From positions 46,321-110,320 of the forward strand of contig JASAND010004338.1 of the NCBI GenBank assembly GCA_030248195.1: DNA of 64,000 bases. The letters are read 5' to 3'. A model generated the notes under the pieces. It had not been told where the DNA came from, made no database searches, and saw only the letters and a program-made list of their open reading frames with translations. Shown in pieces: positions 25,383 through 36,572 of the stretch. Source of the DNA: Trissonchulus latispiculum. Lineage: Eukaryota > Nematoda > Enoplea > Enoplida > Ironidae. The first letter of the stretch is position 1, and each line of letters starts with the position of its first letter. The position numbers and the translations under genes are program-made.

Positions 25383-28300
25383 GTTATTAGAGTTGCTATC
25401 ATTGTAATTTTGCATATAGTTGCTTCAGTGGTGAAGGATAAAAAGCTAAGCACATGCAAGCAAGAGTTCATAATTCTGTAATTGTTAAGGTTAAGAAAAA
25501 GAAGAGTAACTCGTTTTCACAAGAACGTTTCTATGTACCCTTTGCCATGAAAAAAATAGATTTTGTTGGGGGGGGGGGGAGTTTTTCCCCTTCCTATAGT
25601 TTTGGGGGTGGGTGAGTTTATCACTGAACTGAAAATGAGGGGTTTTTGTTGTCGAAATGAAAATATATAATTAATATAAAAATAATTTTTCATCACCCAT
25701 ATCTAGTGGCTTACTCTTCTTCTGTATCTGTTGACAACTGTTTCAGAATTATGATATCTTGTCTTGTTCAGAGATTGCAGTCGTTATGACTGAGCCGGAA
25801 ACAGAAAATTTTCATTTTAAATTATATGTAAAGTTAAATTTAAATTTACGATTTTGCTACAGTCTAATTTTTCTCACTGTACACAGCTTCTGCTTAATTG
25901 GTTTATAGCCTACTCAGCCTACATAGTGCCACACCAAATAACCTGTGTCTTATTTTGATTTTGCCTATATACCTTCCCCGTTGGTGTAGTTGCTTTTTGT
26001 GCACAATTAGTATTATGTTAATTTCGTTTACTGTGTTGTAGTTGATGTTTGTTTGAAGGTTACTATTACACAACCACAGTCAATGTGGAGCGCCCCAATT
26101 CCTTCTGGCAGCGACTCTCCAAGTATTTGCACGGATACAGCGCCTCAGGTAGCACAGAGCACGCTTTCGCTTTTCTACTCCACTCTCTTGCTGTAACTGC
26201 ATTCCGGGTTTGCTTCTAGGGAGAGAGAGGGGAAGGGGTGCAGGTTAATTTGCATGAGCTCTGCTCTAACAACACCTTGTATATGTCTAAGTTTGTTGCA
26301 ATTCGCCAAGAGTGCATATGTAGCGCTTCTACCAGGGCTGGTGGACCAAGAAGAAACCAAGGAAAAGCCCAAGACGGGAGGCGTCAGACACCCTTGTACT
26401 CACGAAACCAGGACCTGGAAGAGAGAGGGGAAAGAGGGAGGTTCAGCTTTTCACTCACTATTGAAAATAAAGAATTGGCCCAGACGGGTTTCGAACCACG
26501 GGCCTTCTGACTCCGGAGCAGACAGGCTAACCACTACACCACAGGGCCATCAGCTGAACTCCCATTGCTGGCTTATCAATCTTTCCTATGCCTGCTTCCC
26601 TTACAAAATTTGTTGTCTTAGGCTGCTCTTCTTCATTACATTACGTAACAGTGCTATATTAACCAAAATATGGAAGTTATTGACATTGATAGGACACACC
26701 GTGCATAACATTCCTTTGCCCTTTGGAAGGAGAATTTTTGCAGAGCATTTCTGCAGTTTAAACATTTACCCAATAGTGGTTAGAGGGGGCCACAAGACAA
26801 GGTAATTAAAGTGCCAAATATTTGTCCCCAAAATGAGACTGTTCTTTAAATTTGAATTTGTTTCGAGTCCTTGGATTTTATTATTTAACTTTTTATGTTT
26901 AACTGAACTTTTTACCAGTTATCCTATTTAGGTATTGATCTTTACTCAGTGGCCACTCACGAAATCGGTCATTCTCTGGGTCTGAAACACTCTGACAACA
27001 GAGCCGCCATCATGGCGCCATTTTATCAGAGCTATACGGGCGATACCATACACCTGCATCAGGACGATATCGAAGGAATACAGCACCTATATGGTACAAA
27101 AATTTGTTACTGTTGACAATAATTTCGCACCGTAAGCTAAACTTTGAGTCTACCTTGTTCAGCTGTGGTAACTGAGTGGTAGAGCACCGGCTTTGCAATC
27201 TAGATGGCGATGGTTCGATCTTCGTTCTGGACTTTTTTGTTAATTTTCGCAGAACTTTAGTCTTGAGCATTTCTGTTGCAACAATGCGTCAGTTTGCACG
27301 CATTTCTTCAGTGCAATAGAAATAGCCAAACCTTTGGACAGATCTGGAGGTACGTGGTTCGATTCCGGGCAGAGTCAAATCTTTACACAACAATGTATCG
27401 GTTTCATCGTCAAGACAGAAATCATAAATCTTGTATAAATACTTTACAACCGGCCGTAGGCAGGCATGTATCCTCAAGTCAAGATCTCATTTCGCCGACG
27501 ACACAGCTGATCTGTCGTTTCATAATGTCGAATTTGCAGGTCGTCCCGGCTCCACGGAACGGATCATCCACGCGCCGCCGAAGCTGTTGACGCTGGGCGG
27601 GGAGGAGGACGCCCACGACTCCAAGGAAGCCGTGGACAAGCCTTCCTCCGCATTCGACGCCAGATCCCGGAAGATCAAGGATCGACTCAACTCCTTCGAT
27701 CTCTCCTTCGACATCTGCTCGGATCCCGCCCTGGATGCCGTCACCGTCCTCGGGAACGGGACCACCTACGCCTTTAAAGGTATGCTCCTTGATAGGACCT
27801 AATGGATGTCGTACGCTTCACTGGAGTTACTGCTTAGTTCAAACTTTTCGGCAGAACCTGGGAAAAAGAATTGTTTTATCCCCCATTTAAAAACTCACCG
27901 TCAACTGTGGACGATGGGAGCTCTATAGGGCAGGCAGGCAAAATGATTTAAACGTTTCCTAGAAATTGTCTCAAAATTATGTAAATCAGGAATTGTCTTA
28001 AAATTAAGTATATTATAATTACTATATTATATATTAGAACTATAATGTGTATATAGGCATAGTATATTATGTGTATATTATTATTAGTATTATAAATCAT
28101 CCTGCGACACGACGACGACTATAATCTTAAGGCTAGCCGAACAAAAACTATTTATTTAGTGATTTCTGTATTATTGGATCTATTGGAAATATTGATTTTA
28201 TGGATTTTAGGTGATCTATACTGGCGACTGAATAAAGCTTCCTATGATGCGGGTTACCCTCGAAAGATCTCAGAGGACTGGCAAGGACTCCCCGGGTATT

Positions 28301-31300
28301 TGGATGCTGCCGTTACCGATTACGATGGTGATACTTATTTCTTTAAGGTACTGTATCTTATTTTTCTGAAAAAGTCATTTTCAGTCCTTCTTGTGCAACG
28401 TATTCATTCAGTGTCAGTTCAGTTTGGAATGGATACGAACTCCTTCTAGCTTGCTTGGTGACGACTGTAGCCTCCATGGTAGCTTAAGTTGGCAATGCGT
28501 CGTCGAATCGATAATCCAAATTCGAAGTTCGAAGTCCTGCCTGTTGTCACACTCTTATCGTTATGTACTCTTGCTGCTACTTACAAACGAATGAAGACTG
28601 CTGTAAGTTGTTAAAGGGAATATAGCTGCGCAGTCGTTTCAAATATTCACGTGCCGTGACGGGCGAGTGGTTAAGGATTCGACTAAGGATCCAACAGACC
28701 GAGGTTCGAGTCCCCTTTTAGACGTGCCCTTGAACAAGGGACTCAGAACATGTCGCACATGTCGCCGTGGGCTCCAGCCAACCCAGCTGTCTATCTTTAA
28801 CTGGTCGGGAAATGGGTACCACTGCGGTGGGAAGGTTACAGAATTCTGTGTTCTGGCGGAAGCCTGAGAAAGGGACTGCCCCCCCTTCCACAGATGTAAT
28901 CAACATTCCTGGCTTCGGTCTGAGAATCTGGAGATAAGCACCGGCACCCTATAACCTCCGCAGGTTACTCCAGGGGTTTCTTAGCCTTTACTTTTTTACG
29001 TGGTTCAGTGATTGGTTTGGAATTTCTGGTATTCCAATTTAGTTTTCTTAATTTTGATGTTTATCTTGTATTTTAGGGTGATCAGTACTGGTTGTTTGAT
29101 CCTAATGGTAAACGATATCAGGGATATCCTAGGAATGTATCCATCGGTCTCGTTGACATGCCCACAAGTATAGACGCCGCCATGATATGGAACTATGATG
29201 ATAAACCATATTTTTTCAAAGGTGACTGATTGCTAGCCTGTTTGCTGAACAAGCGCGGCGCAAATCAAGCTGAAATTTGATGAAACTTTCCAAAATTACT
29301 CTCCCACTTAAGCAGCCAACTATTTACTGATTATTAACTCTTTGGTCTCCGCAATCAAATGCTTGTGTCCTGGGACCGGTGCCTTGTGACCAAGAGGCTG
29401 GGGATGAGCCCCGCCCGGTCCGCAGGAAAAATGTATTTTTTATCCCTGCTGGCCAAGAGCAAATTTCCTAAAATTTTAACACAATTACTTCAAAGGCTTC
29501 AATACAGCATGGAAACGCTAAATTATACTACGAAATGTTAACATTTACTAACAGAATGTTAACTACACAGAATGAGTAAATTTTTAGTGCTTTCACACAC
29601 AACTTATTCTTAGACTCGATGGGACCCGATTTCTCTATGAGTTACTAAATTTCTCGGCCCTACCAACGGATTTCGGGCCGGGTCGGGCCTCTACAGCAGG
29701 CAAAGGCATCCGTTGTAACACACAAATATAAAAAGCTCCTTCTTTTTTAGGTTCCTCCTTCTGGAAGTATTCCCGATGGGGGATGCCGGAGAGCTGGCCG
29801 CGAGACATCCGAGAGATCTCAGAAACGCTGCCGAAACGAGTGGACGCCGCCCTGAAGTGGACCAACGGGAAGACCTATCTCTTCGCCGGTCGATACTACT
29901 ACCGACTCACTGGCTGGCGAGTCATGAAGGTTCCCACTTTTAATTATTTTTATTAATTTAATTTTTAGTATTTTTAGCGACTTGAACGCCAAAAGTTTAG
30001 AAAGTTTAACAAAAGTTGTTAGAGGCGAAAAGTGTAGCGTAGTGAAACAAGCAAACATGTGAAACAAAAAGCAGCTAAAATTTGTCTAAAATTGTACGTC
30101 TACTTTCTTTAGTCAGAATTTCATTTGTCAGAATGTCGTTAGTCAGAATTTCGTTTGTCAGAACTTCACTAGTCAGAATTTCATTAGTCAGAATTTCATT
30201 TGTCAGAATTTCATTTGTCAGAATTTCATTAGTCAGAATTTCATTAGTCAAAATTTCATTAGTCAAGATTTTAGTCAGGATTTAAAACTTCTTTAGCACT
30301 TCTTAAAACTTCCGAAAGAATTTCGTTTGGAGGAAGACTTTTTTGAAAATGTTTTCATTGATATTAAGAATAAGATAAATTTGAAAGAAGGATATTTCTG
30401 ATTAATTTATAACCACAAATAAAATTAATTGAAATCTGGAATTTTTTTAAATGAAAATTAAAATCTTCAATTTTAAAAGAATTTAAAGTTCTACTTTTCA
30501 TGAATTATGTCAGTTCATACATATGTTATTTTAAAAGACATGTTTAATTAGAACGTTTTAGTTATAAACTGAAAAAATTGTTTTATTTTTTATCGTTGAG
30601 AGGTTAGAATCACGAATCACCCAGGTAACTTCTGTAACCTTCACCAACTTTAAATACATTTGAATACACATGACCCCAATTTAACTATTTACCCCAAAGG
30701 AGTTGGAGGGATAGTTAAAGTTAAATTAATAGTTAAAGAGATACAAAAATTACAATAAATTAAATGTTTCTTTCTAACTGATTTTAAAGGCTAATTTTCA
30801 ATGCATCTCATCTGAAAACTTTTAAGTAAAATTAAAAGTTAGAAACAGTCAGTCAATACGGTTTCGTTCTGAAAACCAATTATTCTGATTCAATACTCAT
30901 ATGTAATCCATGATTAATAAGTTAAGTTTTCTTTATTTAATTATGTTAGAAATATTTTTAATGTATTCCACACATTTTTTCTGAAAATTTTCAAATTACA
31001 ACGGTCAGAGCCAGACAGTGTATTTGAAACTAAATTTCCAAGAAATATAAATAACTACATCAGAGCTGTAATCTCTGCAGGCTTGGTTTCACTCCTCTAA
31101 AAAAAGTACTTAAAATTCTGGTGCTAATGAAGTAGACAGTAGTTTCTCACCGTTTTAAGGAAATGCAGCATAGACAGACAATAGCCTGACAAATTTTTCC
31201 AGCAATACAACGCATTATTGTGCATGAAACCAAGCAATGCTGCTAAAAACTGGCCAATTTTGTACTGAAGTATAGAACTGTGCAGGAGTCCCCGGACAAT

Positions 31301-33369
31301 ACGTACTGAATTGTGGCATTCTTACACATAGCCATAATTTTTTTGACAAGTGCAATTCTGACAAATGAAATTCTGACAAATGAAATTCTGACTAATGAAA
31401 TTCTGACAAGTGAAATTCTGACAAATGAAATTCTGACAAATGAAATTCTGACAAATGAAATTCTGACTTGTGACATTCTGACAAATGAAATTCTGACAAA
31501 TGAAATTCTGACTTGTGACATTCTGACAAATGAAATTCTGACAAATGAAATTCTGACTTGTGACATTCTGACAAATGAAATTCTGACAAATGAAATTCTG
31601 ACTTGTGACATTCTGACAAATGAAATTCTGACTAGTGACATTCTGACAAATGAAATTCTGACTTGTGACATTCTGACAAATGAAATTCTGACTAGTGACA
31701 TTCTGACAAATGAAATTCTGACTAAAGTATATAAACCAAATTGTATGATCTCTTTCTAGTATCGAAGTGAGCTGTCTGTCAGGTCTTGTCTCGTTCACTC
31801 CCCAACACTCAAAACTTTTAAAAGTTGACCAAATGAGCTAAAATTTGGTACGGGTATGTTTTCGATCACGCTGAGTTCAAATATCGCAAAATGTTTCGAA
31901 TTCGTGAAATTAGAGTTTTTTTTGATTCGCAAGGGGGGACCAAGGGATACCGAAAATTTTTTGTCTTCGATTTCGCTGAAAAGTTTCATACAGGGGTTTT
32001 GAGTGCCGCTGAACACGAATCAAAAGTCCGCCTGTCGATTCAGCTTTTCATTTGTTCAAACAGAAGCTTACATACATCTTAAGCTTACAATCTTAGCTTA
32101 TACTGAACCAACGAAAAGCTAAATAAAAAACCGGACCTTCGATTTGTGTTTAGCGGCCCAGAAAACCTCTGTATGCAACATTTCAGCAAAATCGAAGACA
32201 AAAACTTTTTCGGTTCCCCTTGGTTCCCCCCTTACCAAACCAAAATTTAAAATTTTTAAAATTCTTTAAGATTTTAATATTTTTCGAATTTTTGTATGTA
32301 CCCATGCATAATTTCAATGTTATTGGTCGAAAAATCAAAAGTTAGGGCGGGGGGGGAAGCGCAAAAGATCCGTCAGTTGCAGTCCGTGTTATTTGTTGTT
32401 GTGTCTGTGAAGTTGTAAACAAATGGATCACTTTGGCGCCTTCTTAATTGACCATAAGTTGTTGTTTGGTCTATTTTTGGGCACATTCAACCATTTTAAG
32501 ATCTTATCATCGCTCAAGAGCTAAAACAGTGATTTTAGTGATAACAGTGCATCATAAATCATACATTATTATAGCAAATGTATTTGTGTAATGTTATCAC
32601 TAATAGATGGGGGGTGCCTACATAAATACAATTTACTTGCACTTCCTTTTCTGTAAAACTGGTTAAAATGGACAAATACAAGACACATTAATAATCGTCA
32701 CAAATTTTCCCATTCACATCAAAATTGCAAAGTTGATGAAATCAAAAGTTGTAATTTGGCACTTTAACACTTTTACTTCCTTTGTTTGTTTTCATTGCAA
32801 ATTTTGTAAAGATTGCACTTGTGTTGTGACTGATTACAAAAGTGCATGTTTTCAGAAAATTCAAAACGTAATAGAAATTGAAAATGTTACAGTCCCTTTT
32901 CACCGAAAATGATTGTGAAAGAATGAAATTAGGAATCAAATATAATGAGAAGAAAGTATAGAGAGTGAAATTCAAATTGCTTCGCAGGCATTCAAATTTG
33001 ATTTGCAGGTAGCCACTACGTTGCTAACTTTGCAATTTTAAAAACGCTTACAAATTTTCAAAAATTTAACATTTTTGGAGTTTTTTAAAATCACTGAGAG
33101 TACCAAATATGAACACATTGAGATCACTAAGCCTTGATCACTTGATTTGGGGGAAGGCGTTCCAGGGTGATCTTTCGGATATTTAGGTCGTATTTATTTT
33201 TGGGATTTTTGTATTTTTTGCGATTTTTGTATTTCAGGTAGTTTCCGGCTATCCCCGCCCGATCGGTGAATGGTGGTTTGGCTGCCCCTCAGAGAAGGCC
33301 AAGCGGAAACGAAGGGCCTCTGCTCAGGAAGACTCATTCACCAGTTGGTATCGATACCATATGAGATAA
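22776..33369 (+). CDS. Secreted hemopexin-type matrix metalloproteinase; signal-peptide exon not found
   Basis: A zinc endopeptidase of the extracellular matrix. Exons: 22776-22899, 23515-23661, 24171-24271, 24519-24633, 25029-25121, 26059-26148, 26932-27093, 27540-27779, 28211-28347, 29077-29221, 29751-29929, 33238-33369. Phases agree throughout and give 554 residues. Order: prodomain with cysteine switch PRCGVKD (Cys57); furin site RRKR (83-86); catalytic domain from Tyr87; zinc site HEIGHSLGLKH (233-243); Met-turn AAIMAPF; hinge (279-334); four hemopexin blades, closed by Cys337 and Cys527; basic tail with KRKRR. Exon 6 inserts 29 residues (195-223) just before the zinc helix, where gelatinases hold fibronectin type II repeats. 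The first exon starts in phase 0, so a short upstream exon with the signal peptide must exist. The furin site suggests intracellular activation, as in stromelysin-3 or membrane-type MMPs, but no membrane anchor is seen. Candidate AATAAA signals lie near 33793-33860. Confidence 0.94.
22981..23192. mobile_element. MITE with ~85-bp TIRs in MMP intron 1
   Basis: AAGGAAAGCCCCCACTGAAC followed by AAAATTGATCAACTTCAACA on the left mirrors GACCAATTT/AAATTGG ... GGGATTTCCTT on the right. The inverted match reaches GCTTAAGCCGC near the centre. The flanks (TT on the left, TA on the right) give no clear target duplication. Confidence 0.8.
24646..24700. repeat. (AATA)n-like microsatellite in an MMP intron
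   Basis: About ten AAATA/AATA repeats directly after MMP exon 4. Confidence 0.85.
24825..24897 (+). repeat. tRNA-like SINE head in an MMP intron
   Basis: GTGGTGTAGTGGTTAGCAGT (A box), a fair anticodon-like stem ATCTGC/GCAGAT, and CGGTTCGATTCCCAG (B box). It resembles a tRNA but is followed by AT-rich tail sequence as in a SINE. A real tRNA gene is less likely. Confidence 0.55.
25318..25382. repeat. (ATT)n microsatellite
   Basis: A pure run of TTA/ATT triplets about 65 bp long in the intron between MMP exons 5 and 6. It makes a poly-Ile frame that is not coding. Confidence 0.95.
26330..26604 (-). repeat. tRNA-derived SINE family A, copy 3 (full length, minus)
   Basis: On the minus strand: head GTAAGGGAAGCAGGCATAGG, then GAGTTCAGCTGATGGCCCTG, A box GTGGTGTAGTGGTTAGCCTG, B box GTGGTTCGAAACCCGTCTGG, TTTCAATAGTGAGTGAAAAG, and a tail ending in CCACCAGCCCTGG. 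At about 275 bp this is the most complete copy. It lies in the intron after MMP exon 6. Confidence 0.88.
27160..27232 (+). repeat. tRNA-like SINE head in an MMP intron
   Basis: GTGGTAACTGAGTGGTAGAG (A box) and GATGGTTCGATCTTCG (B box) at tRNA spacing. A further B-box-like GTGGTTCGATTCCGGGC follows near 27355, so a second, truncated unit may be present before MMP exon 8. Confidence 0.55.
28540..28580. repeat. Solo end of the GTACTCTT foldback family
   Basis: TGTTGTCACACTCTTATCGT followed by TATGTACTCTTG matches the right end of the 41971-42414 element. No left partner is recognised in this intron. Confidence 0.5.
28651..28910 (+). repeat. SINE with tRNA-like head and CCTTGAACAAGG core
   Basis: The tRNA-like head has an A-box-like GTGACGGGCGAGTGGTTAAG and the B box GAGGTTCGAGTCCCC. 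It is followed by GCCCTTGAACAAGGGACTCA and, 100 bp on, AAATGGGTACC. This layout resembles the conserved core of several marine-animal SINEs, and differs from family A. It lies in the intron before MMP exon 10. Confidence 0.6.
30107..31727. mobile_element. Element bounded by inverted arrays of a 15-bp repeat (last MMP intron)
   Basis: The left array (30107-30276) holds 11 units of TAGTCAGAATTTCAT. The right array (31345-31727) holds about 25 units of the same sequence inverted. The outermost 31 bp match as a terminal inverted repeat starting CTTTAGTCAGAATTTCATTT. Part of the right array is organised in 45-bp triplets (one TTGTGACATTCTGAC plus two AAATGAAATTCTGAC). The kilobase between has no ORF. 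The long frames across the arrays exist only because 15 is divisible by three. Confidence 0.75.
31915..32245. repeat. Large imperfect palindrome
   Basis: The left arm (GGGGGGACCAAGGGATACCG ... TCTTCGATTTCGCTGAAAAG ... CATACAGGGGTTTTGAGTGC) returns inverted in the right arm up to CCTTGGTTCCCCCCTT. The arms are about 150 bp each and meet near 32072. A decayed relative lies at 8580-8960. Confidence 0.75.
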
Positions 33370-34800
33370 AGATTCTTTATGTTACGGTCCCTGCCGCTTA
33401 ATCGATCTGCATTTGTGATACGCTCCCCGGCCCTGTCTTTTTCCTTCATTTCTAGTCGATGGTACCCTGTGGTGTTGCTGACGCTTTTCCCCCCACACCA
33501 TATCGTCACAAACTTTTCACATTATTTATTTTCCTATGTTTAGCACAAATTTATTTGTGTGACAGCCCCCCCCCCTCTATTTCACTATGTTCTGTGGTTC
33601 TATTTTGGCCAGTTGAAAAGATATTTCCTTGCACTGTGCTCGGTTGAATCTTTCTTTACCACTAGTTTTAGCCCCAAGCTAACTCAAGCTAACCTGTAGT
33701 CGGTATAGTTAGCCTATAATTTTGTTTAAGTTAAATGGTTAAGGTTTACTATTGAGATCGACGCCTAATTTATCACTGCCCCCGCCCTGAGGAATAAATG
33801 AAAAAGTTTCGGTTTTAATAAATTATTTGTTGAAGAATATTCTGTGTTCTGTAAATAAATGAGTGTACCGATGTGTTTTTGATATGTAACTATTTTATTA
33901 TTCTGTTCTATTTGTATATAATGCTGGCTGTGAAAGTAAATTGATGAGAGCATTTACATAAAGTAGTAATCAATTGCTACGCCTGTCTTAACACTGCAAA
34001 AAAGTAGTGTAAAAAATTGTTAAAAGTGTTAAAAATGTGCAAAGAAAGTTTCAACCATAAGTTGATGAAAAATGTTCTGTTAAGAAAAAGAATAAATGAA
34101 AAATTACATCTTATTGCCGATTTTGGAGCCGATTTTAGAGGTCTACACCCTTCCCACCCCCTCTATGGTTGGTTGGATTTGCAGCACATGAATTTTAGCT
34201 AAGAGAAGTCCATCGCAGATCCGCTATGGAACATACCTACACCTTTTAAGTTAAAGAAACTTATCTGTCACTTCATCACGTGTGACTTGAATAATTGAGA
34301 TTAACGCTCCGATCGCACTGTAGGCTGAGCTGCCGAGGCCCACAGTCGCATCAAGCTAGAAGAAGTTCGTATTCAAACTGAAGTGACACCAAACGGACTA
34401 GTGCATATAGTACATTAATAGCAGGATGACAAAAATTATGCTACAAAAATAATGATAATGTTTATGACCTCTCAGTAAGAGCTAAGAACGAAATAAAAAC
34501 AAATAAATTTGAACATATACATTGAATATAATAAAATATTATTAATCCTTTCTTTTTATCACTTCCTTTGTCCTAGTCTAGTTTAAAATTGGTAGCTCTA
34601 TCTCCATTAGCCTCCATATTTTTTCAAAGGAATCTCATTTTTCAAACTATCTGAGCTTAGCATCAAATGTTGAGCACATAGCTGTTTTTTCATTAAGTCA
34701 TTGCATCTGAACAAAACAGTACGTTTCTGTATTCTTGTTGAGACTATACTCAACTAATCCTTGTGGCTTGATCTATATCTATATATCTATATCTATATAT
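33370..34800. other. MMP 3' UTR and intergenic DNA
   Basis: AATAAA-type signals occur near 33793, 33819 and 33854. No further gene is seen. Confidence 0.5.
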
Positions 34801-34808
34801 CTATCTAT

Positions 34809-34812
<4 letters not shown>

Positions 34813-34881
<69 letters not shown>
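34813..34881. repeat. (TA)n microsatellite
   Basis: An almost pure TA run of about 68 bp, preceded by ATCTATAT repeats from 34770. Confidence 0.95.
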
Positions 34882-34884
<3 letters not shown>

Positions 34885-35109
34885 AAATACATAATATAAC
34901 TTTTGATGTTGACATCACACTCAACGAAACACCGACCATGTCGCACTTCTTGCGCACGTTCCTACGCATTGGGGTGACGAAAAGCTGGTAGAGTGAATTT
35001 TTCTGATTTTTCTCCGAGATTTGACCAGACAACGGAAAAAAGTTGAACCCAGGGGAATCGAGAAAAACACTTCATCCTTTCCTAAGAAAGAAAATACGGA
35101 GCTCAAAAA

Positions 35110-35290
35110 TATCGGGTTTCTTCCTGATCGGAATCGAACCCGGGATGTTCTGTTTTTCGTTGTTCAGTAGAGTAAAGCGAAGATCACGGACAGAAAACAT
35201 GACCACAAGCACAGCCATTTTTTGTAGCGATGGTTGCTTGCTTAGGAGTCACATAGGCGTTGCGAGATTGTCAGCATTATCAATGGCGGC
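35110..35290 (+). repeat. tRNA-like remnant plus dispersed repeat family B fragment
   Basis: GGAATCGAACCCGGGATG near 35130 is an inverted B box. GCGAAGATCACGGACAGAAA followed by ACATGA at 35176 matches the opening of family B. Both are partial. Confidence 0.5.
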
Positions 35291-35654
35291 CTAGTTAATT
35301 GAGCTCTTGGGCTTTTCGGAAATGTGGCCGACAAGATATATCGTTAGCATCTTTATTGCTTGTAACAAGACTGGAATCAGAAATTCCCTACAGTACTGAA
35401 ATGGTCTCATGGATACAAGATCGTAAAGTGTTCATTTTATTATCTATTCCAACCAAGATAGGAACGTTTCCAAAGGCACCAACGTTTGGCTGTTTTGTGG
35501 ATAATGCTTTTCTAAACAGATACCAACAGTTGTACATAACAACTAAGAGTGGTCAAATTGTGTAAAAACGCTGATTTTGGTTGATAATTTTACACATATT
35601 GTTTCGAATTATTGAAAGTTCATGAATTTAGCTTGCTATTGAACGTTTTCTCAT

Positions 35655-35840
35655 AGAAAAACTAATTGAAATTAAGCAGCACCACTCTTAGTTATCTTAG
35701 TTGAAGGATTTTTATAAAAAGCTAAATTTTAATTGAAACTAAGCAGCACCACTCTTAGTTATCTTAGTTGAAAGATTTTTATAAAAAGCTACGTTTTAAT
35801 TAAAATTAAGCCTCTATTAAGTTATCTCAACCTTCGGCTA
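35655..35840. repeat. Tandem duplication, ~78-bp unit
   Basis: AAGCAGCACCACTCTTAGTT followed by ATCTTAGTTGAA and TTTTTATAAAAAGCTA occurs twice in a row (from 35675 and 35741). A third, truncated copy with TTAAGCCTCTATTAAGTTAT follows. Confidence 0.85.
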
Positions 35841-36458
35841 AAGTGCTATATATTTACTAACATAAAAGGTGATATAAGAGTGTATGTATTTTGTCTACCC
35901 CTCCCCACCCCCTAACATACAGCCCCCTTTTTGAAGTCTTTATACCCAATCAGTTCTTTTATTTGCACAGGTTTGTCCTGAAATGAATCAGTATTTGAAG
36001 CCGCAAACAATTTTAATGGAATGGTCGCCATTTTAACAGATCCAACCGTCTGATCAAATTTCGTCCCCTCATTAATAGTCCTGCCAACCTTAGCGTTCCA
36101 AAAAATGCTCATGAAAATTCATACCATCTCAGTAAACATTTGCTCACAGAAATAGGTAGATGCCAGTTTGAATAGTCAACTGACATTATGTTAATTCAGC
36201 CACTACCTCTTTCAACATTTCCATTTTCGACCTTTCTATTTTGTGAAGGTTGGACTGCGTAATGTGGTTTATGTGGTGGGGGGTAGAGGAATGGTATTTA
36301 TCCAAAACAGTAAGGGCTTTTGCAACACAATTAATTTTTCTTATTGGCAGAGGCTGTTCATCAATACCTTTTACCAACTTGAAAGTTGGATTGGCTTGTC
36401 CGATTGATCTTGATCTTGATTAATTTTCTAATGGCATAGTAGAGTAGACAACTGTAGC

Positions 36459-36572
36459 GCAGGGCTGGTGGACCTAGAGGAAACCGAGGCGACAGCCCAT
36501 ACGGGAGGCCTCAGCCACCATTCTGCCCACGAAACCACCCATATCAGTCTTTCCTATGCCTGCTTCCCTTAC
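36459..36572 (-). repeat. SINE family A, copy 4 (internally deleted, minus)
   Basis: Keeps the tail (CAGGGCTGGTGGACCTAGAG, GGGAGGCCTCAG, CACGAAACCA) and the head (TTTCCTATGCCTGCTTCCCT) but lacks the tRNA-like middle. It is therefore a dead copy. Confidence 0.75.

Noticed and set aside
26018..26148. Alternative acceptor TTGTAG upstream of MMP exon 6
   Set aside because: It would give a frame that does not join exon 7; only the acceptor at 26057-26058 keeps phase.
26254..26805. 183-codon ORF on the plus strand
   Set aside because: It lies across an inverted SINE family A copy in an MMP intron.
30107..31727. CRISPR-like regular short repeats
   Set aside because: There are no unique spacers between units; the repeats are head-to-tail, and the host is an animal genome.
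31243..31798. Long ORFs on both strands (about 150 codons) across the 15-bp array
   Set aside because: The unit length is a multiple of three and lacks stops, so every frame on both strands stays open; the translations are pure repeats.
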